Position numbers and translations under genes: made by a program. From Ascochyta rabiei (Eukaryota > Ascomycota > Dothideomycetes > Pleosporales > Didymellaceae): DNA of 64,000 nt. Below are positions 24,064-33,898 of this stretch, piece after piece. The notes beneath the pieces are model-generated. The model was not told where the DNA came from. It did not search any database and saw only the letters and a list, made by a program, of their open reading frames with translations. Where the stretch lies: the NCBI RefSeq assembly GCF_004011695.2, contig NC_082407.1, positions 1,550,001 to 1,614,000 of the forward strand, in the 5' to 3' direction. Every line of letters begins with the position of its first letter. Within the stretch, counting starts at the first letter, position 1.

Positions 24064-25968
24064 TCATACTCTTTTCTCGCTCACAGTGTCACCCTTATAC
24101 AGATCTGGTTCGACAGATATACCAATGATGCCTGAGTTTGAAGGGTTTTCCTCAAGGGGAGCGACCCCAATCCGCCGAGCTTCCGCTGCAGTGAAGGTTC
24201 CATACACATCGGTCGAGTCCATTTGAACCATATCAGGAACTGGGGAGACTAGATTGAGAGAGTAGAAGATCACTGCGCTAATGAAAAAACCTAGGGGAGC
24301 AGTCAGTAGATGGCTTTTATCGCTCATAACATACAACATACCGATTAAGAAGGCCATATAGTACAGTTGCACCAGCGCTCTGGGTGGGGACATGTCTCCT
24401 CGAACAGTGACAATCAGACCTCCGATGGTTGGTGCGCAGCCACATATCCATGCCGCAATAGCTCGCCAGTTGAAGCCTGCTTGGAAATAGTAACAAGAAT
24501 CAGTAGTCTTGTATAAATGGCTAAGCCTGATCTTCCCCTTTCGCAGCAAATAGTAGTCGGTGGCCATGATACCTACGATTGGGGCCAGAAAGACAGAAAA
24601 TGAAGACAACACAGCGATGAAAGTCGTAGCGCGGTTGATGAGCTGCCATGGCTGCACGATCCATGCGGCAACGAAGGTGATGATGGCGCCACGGCGTATG
24701 TCAATGTAACGTGGGAACAGTCCGGCAAGATCGATACCTCCGGCGATAACGTTTCCGCATATGTTCTCGAACATTGCCGTAAATGCGAAGCCTGCGGCCA
24801 AGAAGAACACGCCTGCACGAGCCTTCGAAGAACCGTTTCCGTCATCCATCATAACCATAAGAAGATCCGGAGGGTTCCAGTATACCTCGCCATAAATCTT
24901 CTGTGCCGCAGCTGCGGTAACAAGTCCTACGAATGATACGAGAATACCAGTGACTAAACAACTAGTGATCGTGCTGTAAAGATAGTGCCGACGGGCGCTA
25001 GCATATCTGGAAAAGTCTGAGCCGTTTGTTATACCAGCTGCTAGCCCACCTATGCCCTGGTTGATGCCAGCCATGACGAGCCACGAAGAGTTGAATGGGG
25101 AACCGGTAGGTATGCTTTGTCCAGCAGTCCAAAGAGGACCAACGCCTTTCGCGACTGCAAGGGCCCAAACCATCCAAGCTAGCATGCCAATACCACACCA
25201 AGTACAAACAATCTGGAATGGAATTTTGAATTTTTCCGGGCGGAGCCAAAGAAATGGTGTTGATAAGAACCAGAAGACAACGAAACCCACAAACTGATCA
25301 GTAGTGGCAGGCATGTTAGGACCAAAAGTATTTGGCATACGTGCATAAGATGGCCATATAGCTGTCAGGCAGACCGCGATCAGTCGGCCACCGTTCCAAC
25401 CTGTCACAAGTCAGTTCGTACGTACTGGGCCGAGGTATGCCAGTAACATACATTGCACAGCATTCCAAATGAAATTGAGCAGGATTCTTTGCAGCAACGG
25501 AATAAAGCTGCCCCTCATACCCCAGGAATATCGGTTCTGTACCGTGAATCCTATATGCCACTTCAAGCCGATCCATGCGATTAGGATTGCGAATAAGACG
25601 ACGAGCAATCTGCTGACAACAACAATAAGCATGGCTTGAGGGACTGACAAGCCTAATGCTGTGAGGTTTTAGTCTTTGCTCGGCCATCTCGTCGGGCTGC
25701 GCATACTCAAGTAGGTGCTTGGCGTCTGCCAGTTTGCAACATTCAAGCTTGTTATAGCCCAGAAGCCGAAGAAGTTAACCCAGCCCCTACAATGCTGTCA
25801 TTACTACGCACAAAATAGGGAGAGTATTGCGAAGTACCATGTTCGTCGTACGGGTGGCAGAGGTATCAAATCGCGGTTAGCCCAGGCATCGGTTTGCTCA
25901 TGTCGGCTCTCATCGCCCTTGAGCCGAAGGCGCTGAGTGACCAATACCAATCTCTGCCTTAGAGTCAT
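24064..25968 (-). CDS. NCS1-family nucleobase/allantoin/hydantoin permease
   Basis: A proton-linked uptake carrier of the nucleobase-cation-symport-1 family (Fur4/Dal4 and bacterial Mhp1). Five exons: 25968-25838, 25786-25707, 25658-25452, 25400-24342 and 24290-24064, with introns of 51, 48, 51 and 51 bp, all phase-consistent; 567 residues. The N-terminus has the family signature WANRDLIPLPPVRRTWGW, then GFWAITSLNVANWQTPS, GLSVPQAM, FTVQNRYSWGMRGSFIPLLQR and NAVQCWNGGRL. About twelve membrane segments follow. The last intron is 51 bp and has no in-frame stop, so it is easily missed; removing it restores LIGFFISAVIFY. It is divergent from the hydantoinase-like gene, which suggests a cyclic ureide or hydantoin as substrate. 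Confidence 0.92.
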
Positions 25969-26453
25969 AATAGAACGCTGTTTGAACAGCTAAGTGTAGT
26001 GGGCAGCAGAGGAAGAAGATACCGAAGCGACACGCAAAAGCAAAAGCTGTTATCTGGGCCCCCTGCCGACCTCCATGTCGAGATGTTCAGCGTCACTGCT
26101 AAATGCGGAAGCTGTGATACGAGGGATGATAAGCGGAAAGGATGAACACACAGTATTCCAAGAGGAGGGGTACGGCTAAATTGGAACCTTGTCTATCAGA
26201 CGCAAGACGGCGTGATGAGCACGCATCGCAACGAATGATACGATCGCGACAACTACTATAGTAAACTTTTTGAAGTCGTGGGATGCGAGCCCTGAGCAGG
26301 CCGCGGCAGTCGTGGTGGGGGTATGGCGCCCGATTCCGGCAGACCCACTAATGCGATATGATCTTATCTGATCGAATGCTGTCTCGCTGTCTCCTACACC
26401 TCTCGTTCTGCTATTGGTCATTATCTTTGTTTCCAGCAAGTAACATCGACAGC
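25969..26453. promoter_or_regulatory. Bidirectional promoter of permease and hydantoinase genes with five GATA-type sites
   Basis: Between the two start codons I find five HGATAR cores: AGATAA on the minus strand at 26050-26055, 26364-26369 and 26421-26426, TGATAA at 26127-26132, and TGATAG (minus) at 26193-26198. AreA/Nit2-type GATA factors bind such sites in genes for secondary nitrogen sources, often in clusters. Control of the pair by nitrogen limitation is my inference. Confidence 0.6.
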
Positions 26454-29400
26454 ATGAGCGCTTCACGTAACTTACGCATTGGTGTTGATGTGGGCGGGTA
26501 GGCATTCACTACAATGCAGACAGATCTCAGCTGACATGACCCCGCAGCACAAACACCGACGGAGTCATCATAGATCCCACAAGGGCAGGTGAGACTGATA
26601 AGGGTATTCTAGCTTGGTAGGTAAACCTTCTTCTTCACAGAGCACGTGATGCAGACCTTCACCCTTTGCCTTTTGAGAACCAAAATCTCAATCTGCGCAC
26701 AATGTATTCACACATACTCATGATATCCTAGGCACAAGTCTCCTACAACAGCAAACCCTAGTCATGGCATTGCTGATGCAATTACCACGATGTTCAAGTC
26801 CTCGTCCGTGGACCCCGGCTCAGTAGCCAGCGTTACGATTGGAACAACACACTTTGTGAACGCAGTGATAACCCGCGACTCAAGTCGGCTATCATCAGTT
26901 GCCGTACTACGTCTATCGGGACCATTCAGCAAGCATGCACCGCCTTGCGTCGATTGGCCGGCTCCTCTAAAGAAAATCATACTGGCACACTACGCCTTGA
27001 TCAAAGGCGGCCTGGAAGTTGATGGCAATCTCATCTCTGATATCGAAGAGCATGAAATCGTGGAGCAGTGCAGGATCATAAAAGAGAAGGGCATTAAGAG
27101 CATCGTTGTCAATAGCGTGTTCAGCCCGATTGACACAGTAGAAAAGCAGGAAGAGCGCGCAGCCGAGATCATCAAGCGAGAGCTCGGTGAACAAGTCGAA
27201 GTTGTGCTCAGCAAGACTGTCGCAAGTCTTGGCTTTTTGGAAAGAGAGAACGCCGCGATCCTGAATGCTTCGATCCTGTCTTTCGCGCGCAAGACCATTG
27301 CGTCTTTCCAATCTCCCATCAGGAAGCTTGGGTTGAATTGTCCAGTGTTCATCGCGCAGAACGACGGCACCATTCTCAGTGGCGAAGCAGCAAGTCAGTT
27401 ACCAATCCGTACATTCTCCTCGGGGCCCACCAACAGCATGCGTGGTGCTGCGTTTTTAGTCGGGAAACAGGAGCATAGCGAGGCGATGATGGTGGTTGAT
27501 GTAGGAGGTACAACAACAGATGTTGGCCTACTACTTGCCAACGGGTTTCCACGCCAACAAGCAGCCTACTCAGAGCTCTCTGGTGTAAGGATGAATTTCT
27601 CATGTCCGGATGTGAAGAGCATAGGTCTCGGAGGCGGTAGCCTGGTCAGAAAGATTGGAGACCAACTGCAAGTTGGGCCCGAGTCAGTGGGCTACAAACT
27701 ATCGGAGAAAGCGTTGGTCTTCGGCGGAGACGTACCAACCGCCACAGACTACACCGTAGCAAGCTCGTCCGATATCTCGATAGGCACACCAGAAAAGGTG
27801 CGAGGCAGGCTCAACGACAACGACATTGCAGCCTTCAAGAGGGAGACGAAGGACATGCTGGAGCGCATTGTCGACACTATGAAGACATCGCCGGAAGACA
27901 TACCTGTACTGCTCGTTGGAGGTGGTGCCGTGGTGGCGCCAGACAGCCTGAAGGGTGCGAGCCGCGTCGTAAAGCCAAAGTGGTCAGGCGTAGCGAACGC
28001 GATTGGTGCTGCCATGGCACGAGTTAGCGCTGTTGTAGACACTGTGAAATCCACGGAGAAGCAGACCGAAAAGGAACTCCTAGCGGAAGTCGAAAAAGAT
28101 GCAAAACAGCGGGCTATTGATGCAGGCGCACATATCGAATCGGTCGAGATTGTGGAAGTTGAATCGTTGCCGCTGCAGTATGTAGCGAACAAGACGCGTT
28201 TCATCGTCAGAGCAGCTGGAGATTTCGACTTTTCTCGGTCGCAAGATTTTACGGACCTCCATGTCGCCAAAGCAGAGGATGATGCGGAAACAGACTCGGA
28301 TTTTTTACAGAGCACAGGTGCGCCAGCATCGACAGAAGACACCGCAGACAAAGACGATACAACTAGTACGGTTGATATCGTGGCTTACAAGCCCAAGGTC
28401 ATCAACCGTGAATGGTTGATCTCAGAGACCGACCTTGATTGGATCACTATAGGCTGCTATATCTTGGGCACTGGAGGCGGTGGCTCACCGTACTCCACGA
28501 TGCTGCGAGTGCGCGGTATTCTGCGAGCTGGCGGCATCATAAGAGTCATCAGCCCTGACAATCTTAAAGATGAAGATCGAGTCGGCTGTGGCGGCGGTGC
28601 AGGAAGTCCGACTGTAGGCATCGAAAAGCTGTCCGCTGATGAGATGATGGATGCTCAGAACTGTCTGCAAGAGCTCTTCAAGGGCGGCCGCGCAACACAT
28701 GTGATCCCTCTTGAGATTGGCGGCTCGAATGGCCTTCAGGGACTCGTCCTAGGCGCATCGTCGAACATGAATGTTCCTTGTGTCGATGGCGACTGGATGG
28801 GACGTGCCTACCCAACAAAGTGGCAGACCACACCCGTTGTGTTTGGGGAGCGGGAGATCGTCTTTGCCCCGGTATGCGTTGCTGACGGTAACGGCAACAC
28901 ACTTTACCTGCCCACAGCGAAAAGTGACTTGAAGGTCGAACAAATCATAAGGTCAGCTCTGAGTCAGATGGGGAGCTCTGTCGGTGTTGCTGATGCCCCA
29001 GTCACGGGTGACGAGACAAGACGCTGGGCAGTCGAGCACACGATATCCCTCTCATGGCGAATAGGCCGAGAAGTTGCACGCGCAAGGGAAGATAACAGAA
29101 TTGACAACGTCGCTGAGTCCATCATTGACGCTGTAGGCGGACCAGAAACAGGTCGCGTCCTTTTCAAGGGCAAGATCGTCAGCGTTGAGCGCAAGCTCTG
29201 GAATGGCCACGTCTACGGCGAAGTCGTTATCGAAGGTACCGGGCCTCAATACTCTGGCAGGGTCAAGATTCCCTTCAAAAATGAGAACATCGCTGCTATC
29301 CGCATGCACGACGGCGAAGAAGTCAAGACTGGCAAGGAACGCAATGAAGATGTGCTTGCTATCGTGCCGGACTTAGTGTCGGTTATTGATGCGCAAAATG

Positions 29401-29603
29401 GCGAGGCTATCGGGACACCAGAATATAGGTATGGTTTGCTGGTCTTGGTGATTGGCATCACTGCTAGTGAACGATGGACGAGTCCGAAGGGTGTCGAGAT
29501 AGGAGGCCCGAATGCCTTCGGTCTGAATCATCTCGAGTACAAACCGTTGGGCAAGTTTGTGAAACCAGTCAGCGTGATTGACGAGTACGAAGACAAGGCA
29601 TGA
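26454..29603 (+). CDS. Hydantoinase A/oxoprolinase-DUF917 fusion protein
   Basis: Predicted ATP-dependent cyclic-amidase-type protein (hydantoinase/5-oxoprolinase superfamily). Exons are 26454-26497, 26548-26616 and 26732-29603 (introns of 50 and 115 bp); 994 residues. The N-terminal Hydant_A_N domain starts at once with the phosphate-binding motif VDVGGTNTDG, formed only after splicing. The Hydantoinase_A core follows, with a second DVGGTTTDVGLL motif. After an acidic linker, the C-terminal ~420 residues are a DUF917 module (YILGTGGGGSPYSTML, EIGGSNGLQGLVLG). The substrate is not shown by sequence: hydantoins, oxoproline or related ring amides are candidates. It lacks the separate HyuB-like subunit of true 5-oxoprolinase. 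Confidence 0.9.
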
Positions 29604-29679
29604 GCTACGCCTTCTAGGTTAGATGAAGTACACAGATCTTCTTACATAGACCAATTGACGATTGAAACGTAGATTCAGT

Positions 29680-30681
29680 TTATGTTGACTCGGCGCCTTC
29701 CACACGCTTGACTTCTGGATATAAGGGAAGGATGACCTTAACAGCAGCCTCGTAACTGGTAAACAAGATACCACCGCTGAAAACTGTACGTCCTAAACGC
29801 ATGGTCGTCCCCTTCCAAAACCCTCGTATACCATAGTCGAGTAGAATGCTCTTAACAGCCTCCAACGTGTTCGTTCCCCTTGCACTCTGCGACCTGGTCT
29901 TGATCACGTCGAACGGCTGTGTTGCAAGTGTAGTCACAACGCCGGCTACAGAACCGTTTGCGAAGTTGACGGCCGTGTTTTGTTGAATGTCTTTTCTCTT
30001 CTCGTAGTCTTTGAGAATGTTGTAGGTCCCCATCCGAAATGCTGTGGCTGATGCTTGCTTCAACGTGGTTCCTGCAAAGCCTCTATACAGACCAAGGATA
30101 CCGTGCTCTTTCCATATGACGCGCGTAGCGTGCAAACCTGAACGAAACCTCCTCTCCTTACGCGCATCGTCGATAAGGGCGGTCTTGATACGCTCAGTCG
30201 GTGTTACTGCAGTTATTGATGCTACAACACCAGCAGTCATGCCGGCAAGCAGGTTGCGTCCGGGTGACAAAGTGCCGGTGGCAGGATCGGCAAAAGTCTC
30301 CTTAATTTGGTCGAAGAACAAGAAGCGCACCGCATCTTTCCCTACTGAGCCAAAGACTAACGCGCCGCATCCTTTATACAGTGCTCGCAATCCTTCTTTT
30401 TGATAGACCTGTGTGACAACCAGGAATGGGTTACGTGGAGTTGGTTGTCCCTTCTCAGCTCTCAATTGTACTCTAGTCTTTGCGAATTCCATAGGATACT
30501 GAAAACAAGGTCAGGAATATGCAACGGCCAAGTTTTTCGGCATACCGATAAGAAACCCTCTACACCTCCTGCAATGCCGCCCGCAGCCAGCGAAACGACG
30601 GCAGGCGTACTCTTGTCCTATAACTTGTTAACATGAGCTCTCAACATCCGAAACTCAGCGTACATCTCCACTCGCGACCAT
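29680..30681 (-). CDS. CTP1: Mitochondrial citrate/tricarboxylate carrier Ctp1
   Basis: An inner-membrane exchanger that exports citrate from mitochondria, feeding cytosolic acetyl-CoA and lipid synthesis. Exons are 30681-30664, 30617-30546 and 30498-29680, with introns of 46 and 47 bp. The first exon codes for only six residues (MVASGD) before DKSTPAVVSLAAGG. The product is 302 residues with three carrier repeats, each with its Px[DE]xx[KR] signature: YPMEFAKTR, TPTERIKT and QPFDVIKTR. The segment SGLHATRVIWKEHGILGLYR is typical of fungal Ctp. It converges on the hydantoinase-like gene with 76 bp between stops. Confidence 0.92.
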
Positions 30682-31577
30682 TGCTTCTCCAGAAAATATG
30701 TGGTAGGTGATATTTTTATGAAGGTCAGGATTAGCGGAGAGATGCAGGTGCGTAACCGAGGCTAGCCGTCTAACAACAGCAACCGCCCCGTAGCCTCACC
30801 ACCGCACGTGAGAACACATTGTATAGGGTGTGCTTATCCTCTGGATTTAACACACTTTCCCTGCTTGACCTCTACGGTTCATCTAGGATTCAACTACGAT
30901 TCGCTTTTTACAACGTTCAGGTCGCTCATAGGGGCGAGGATACTGAAGCATGACGTCAACGCTCAGGCAAATCTCAACCAGTCAACGATCACTTCTCTAT
31001 GCATCACGGCAGATATTCATAAAACTCGGCGTTGCTCAAGAATAACACCCGAACACGGTGGATGTACGAAAGACATCTTACAGACTATGTCTCGCTATAC
31101 GGAGCTTAAGGTCCTCGTGATTTAACGCTTGGCTGCTTAACGCCTGGCTTATCACCGTTAAGCCCAGACTATGGGTCCCGAGAACAGCGAGCATGTGACG
31201 GTTTTCCGAAACGAAAGGGCTATAGCTTGTACGGACATAATGCGGCTGGAATTTGTGGAGCCGGAGATTGCGTCAGTACCTACGTGTAACGAAGAATACG
31301 AATGTACATAGTAGGTTAGACTGGACGTGGTGGAGTCTAGTTAGTTGCGCCACTTTGCCATGTGCGCGTAGAGTCCACCCAAGTCATAGGCCTGCTCTGC
31401 CTTCAGAATGAAGGGTCTTGAGTCGCGGACAGTAAAGCATAAAGAGGCTGAGTCTCCTTCCAATTCTGATCCCAATTGATTTCGATCTTTTGCGTCTCCT
31501 AACGGGTCTCAAATACATAGGTTCGTAAGCAATACAATTGCAACAATACCACTACCGCTACAACTACCACTGCCATC
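30682..31577. promoter_or_regulatory. Intergenic region between divergent CTP1 and SDR genes
   Basis: This 896-bp region lies between two divergent starts. The imperfect tandem TTAACGC(T/C)TGGCT at about 31122-31150 is the only pattern I noticed. No gene was recognised. Confidence 0.5.
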
Positions 31578-32549
31578 ATGAATTTCATCTATTCCCAACT
31601 TTTCGCCCCTCTTCCCTTGCCTACCTACGACTATACCGGGAAAACCGTCATCGTGACAGGCTCCAATATCGGTCTTGGCAAGGAAGCAGCACGACACTTC
31701 ACTCGACTCGGCGCATCTACAGTCATCCTGGCAGTACGTTCCATCGAGAAGGGTGAAGCAGCAAAACGCGACATTGAGTCCAGTACACGAAAGCAGAACG
31801 TTGTCAAAGTAATGCAGCTCGACATGTCTTCATATCAAAGTGTCTTTGATTTTTCAGCCAAAGCATCCAAAGAGCTGGATAGGATTGACGTCGCACTTTT
31901 AAATGCTGGCGTTGCCCGAGGCGAGTGGGAGCTCGCAGAAGGCGAGGAATCGACGATCACTGTCAACGTAAACAGCACATTCTTGCTCGCTCTTTCTCTT
32001 CTTCCCAAGCTCAAGGAGACTGCGGCAAAATTTAATGTCCGCCCCAACCTTACCATCACGAGCTCCGAAGTCCACGCCTGGGCAGCTTTCGAAGAGCGCA
32101 AAGCGCCCGACGGCAAGATTTTCGAGACACTCAACACAAAACCGGAAAACATAGCAGGTGCGATGGAAGAACGCTACCGGGTGTCGAAGCTTCTCGAGAT
32201 ACTAGTGGTCAGAGCAATGACGGAGACGAAGAGCGCAACACAGATTCCGGTCACAATCAACTGCGTCAACCCCAGCTTATGCCACAGTGAGCTTTCGCGC
32301 GAGGCTGGCTGGGGAATTACTATTTTGAAATTCTTCTTGGCGCGCAGCACTGAGCTTGGGAGCCGAAACCTAGTGCATGCAGCGTCGATGGGCCCGGAGT
32401 CGCACGGGCAATACGTGGGTGACTGTATGATAGTGCAGCCTTCCAAGTACGTGCTGAGCCAGGAGGGGTGGAAGGATCAGCAAAGAGTATGGACAGAGCT
32501 GTCGGCTAAGCTAGAGGGTATCCAGAAGGGCATAATGAATAATTTGTAG
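31578..32549 (+). CDS. Short-chain dehydrogenase/reductase (SDR)
   Basis: An NAD(P)-dependent oxidoreductase of the classical SDR fold, nearest in style to fungal retinol dehydrogenase/WWOX-like enzymes; the substrate is unknown. A single exon of 323 residues from an ATG preceded by a C/A-rich leader. The cofactor loop TGSNIGLG is at residues 27-34, NAGV near residue 111, and the catalytic serine in ITSSEVHAW is followed by the YxxxK pair in YRVSK near residue 199. The catalytic set is complete. A hydrophobic N-terminus (FIYSQLFAPLPLP) could associate with a membrane. It is the last clearly intact conserved gene before the accessory stretch. Confidence 0.88.
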   Translation: MNFIYSQLFAPLPLPTYDYTGKTVIVTGSNIGLGKEAARHFTRLGASTVILAVRSIEKGEAAKRDIESSTRKQNVVKVMQLDMSSYQSVFDFSAKASKELDRIDVALLNAGVARGEWELAEGEESTITVNVNSTFLLALSLLPKLKETAAKFNVRPNLTITSSEVHAWAAFEERKAPDGKIFETLNTKPENIAGAMEERYRVSKLLEILVVRAMTETKSATQIPVTINCVNPSLCHSELSREAGWGITILKFFLARSTELGSRNLVHAASMGPESHGQYVGDCMIVQPSKYVLSQEGWKDQQRVWTELSAKLEGIQKGIMNNL

Positions 32550-32664
32550 GTTTATAGGAGGGTTGCCGTGAGATGGTAGTCAACTTCGGCGAAAGGCAAC
32601 TATAGGACGCCAAAAACAAGGCTCTCTTCTTACTTAACCCTATCTTAGCAACTCACTTGCGGAT

Positions 32665-32688
32665 TAGTAGTTAGGTGGGTAACTACTA
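32665..32688. repeat. Inverted repeat (hairpin) downstream of SDR gene
   Basis: Perfect 9-base arms TAGTAGTTA / TAACTACTA enclose the 6-base loop GGTGGG, 116 bp after the SDR stop codon. It could be a structure in the 3' UTR, or a remnant of a mobile-element end. Confidence 0.6.
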
Positions 32689-32694
32689 GCAATT

Positions 32695-32716
32695 ACCCGC
32701 TGCTGTATGTTTTTTG
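32695..32716 (+). repeat. Short dispersed direct repeat, copy 1
   Basis: The motif ACCCGCTGCTGTATGTTTT recurs in the same orientation at 37543-37561 with one mismatch (C/T). Both copies are preceded by CTAGC-A-AT-like bases. The two copies bracket the stretch with the decayed genes. They may be remnants of a mobile element or chance. Confidence 0.45.
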
Positions 32717-33466
32717 CACATCCTAATACTATACCTACAAAACAATCAACCTAAGATTTTTACTGCTTTTAAAGACTACACCTATTCTTTTCTGCATTGT
32801 TATATAAACACAACAGACTTTTAGAAAGCGCCTTAGGAATCTAGTTCCTAAATGTGTAGTGTAGTATAGCAAGACAGGTAGCAAAGCCACACAATACGGG
32901 AAAGGTGCGCTTTACTCCTGCCCTGTTTAGCTCGGATAAGTATGGTGCATCAACTTCGCTCGGGTATAAAGACTTGTAGTGTTGGAGTTGTGGCATAACG
33001 AGCCGCGAAAGGTATAAAGAAGGAACCAAATGATACCAAGCGTCAGGATCAGTTCCACGCTCGGGGAACTACATAGTCATGCCAGGATCATTGCTCTGGG
33101 CTGTCTGAATAGTTCGGCTGTTAGATCAACTCAACAATAGTACTTGCTGTAGGATTACCTCGCAAGGGCCCATATCGGAGCTCCTCTTGGCATTTCGTAT
33201 CCTTTGCCAGGCCACGACTGTACTTCAACCCACGTTTGGCACCCAGAGGCCTGGCGGGATCCGAATATCTCACTTTGCAGGCATAGGGAGTACGACGAGG
33301 GAGTTTTGTTAAGGAGAAGATTGTGCTCTTGATGCGTAGGCTTGTACACTCTAAAGAAGTGCACACATGTTTCTTGTATTCGTAGGTACGGTATCGAAAA
33401 CGACAATGCTGAAATATTTAGAACAATGAGACACTGAGGAAGAGAAGGAAGCAGTGTAAACTTAAT

Positions 33467-33858
33467 TCAATTTGAGGTTCCGGCTGATTGCACATCAACG
33501 TCTTCCTCAAACGACCTGATCAGCTGCAACACCGAGAAAACACCCTCTGGACTCATACCGCGATTTTTGTCGTGTGCCAAGGCATGAGCTACTCGAACAA
33601 TGTTCGTACCTTTCTCGACGGCTTTTTTGAGGAACTCATCATCAACCCAAGCAGGCAGCTGTTGAGACATGCCTTGCTTGATGAATACGCACCACAGCTG
33701 ACGTCTAGATTCCGTCGATAAATTTGGATACGCGATCTTCAAATGGATTCAGGGGTTGAAAGCCGGATTGACTGTTTTGGCTTGGTTGGCAATGAAGCAG
33801 AAAATATGCCCTCAAAGTACTCCAGATGCTACATGAGAATCAAAAACGAGTTAACATG
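33467..33858 (-). pseudogene. Remnant of an AAA+ ATPase gene (C-terminal end only)
   Basis: Reading the minus strand gives the end of a fungal AAA+ ATPase: HLEYFEG, then after a one-base frame change IFCFIANQAKTVNPAFNP, a stop, IHLKIAYPNLSTESRRQLW, and a lid-domain-like NIVRVAHALAHDKNRG before the stop at 33467. Breaks are TAG at 33829-33831, the frameshift just after FEG, and TGA at 33749-33751 where the family normally has Arg before Ile-His. The catalytic Walker part is absent. It lies 40 bp behind the PD-(D/E)XK-like gene on the same strand. Confidence 0.75.
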
Positions 33859-33898
33859 CCAGAATGAGAATTTCATGATTGCTCACGATCAATTCCCA

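Larger units (their letters stand above)
32550..33466. other. A+T-richer gene-free stretch at the edge of the accessory region
   Basis: This 917-bp stretch begins after the SDR gene and is richer in A+T than the flanking genes. It holds a hairpin (32665-32688), one copy of a repeated 19-base motif (32695-32716) and a small palindrome-like AGGAATCTAGTTCCT near 32835. No coding frame is convincing. Confidence 0.5.

Noticed and set aside
26454..29603. True 5-oxoprolinase (OXP1)
   Set aside because: OXP1 has HyuA and HyuB parts and is about 1280 residues; here the HyuB part is replaced by DUF917, so the name would mislead.
32841..33029. Small minus-strand frame in the A+T-rich stretch as a transposon protein
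   Set aside because: 62 codons with no transposase or integrase motif; not enough to call a mobile element.
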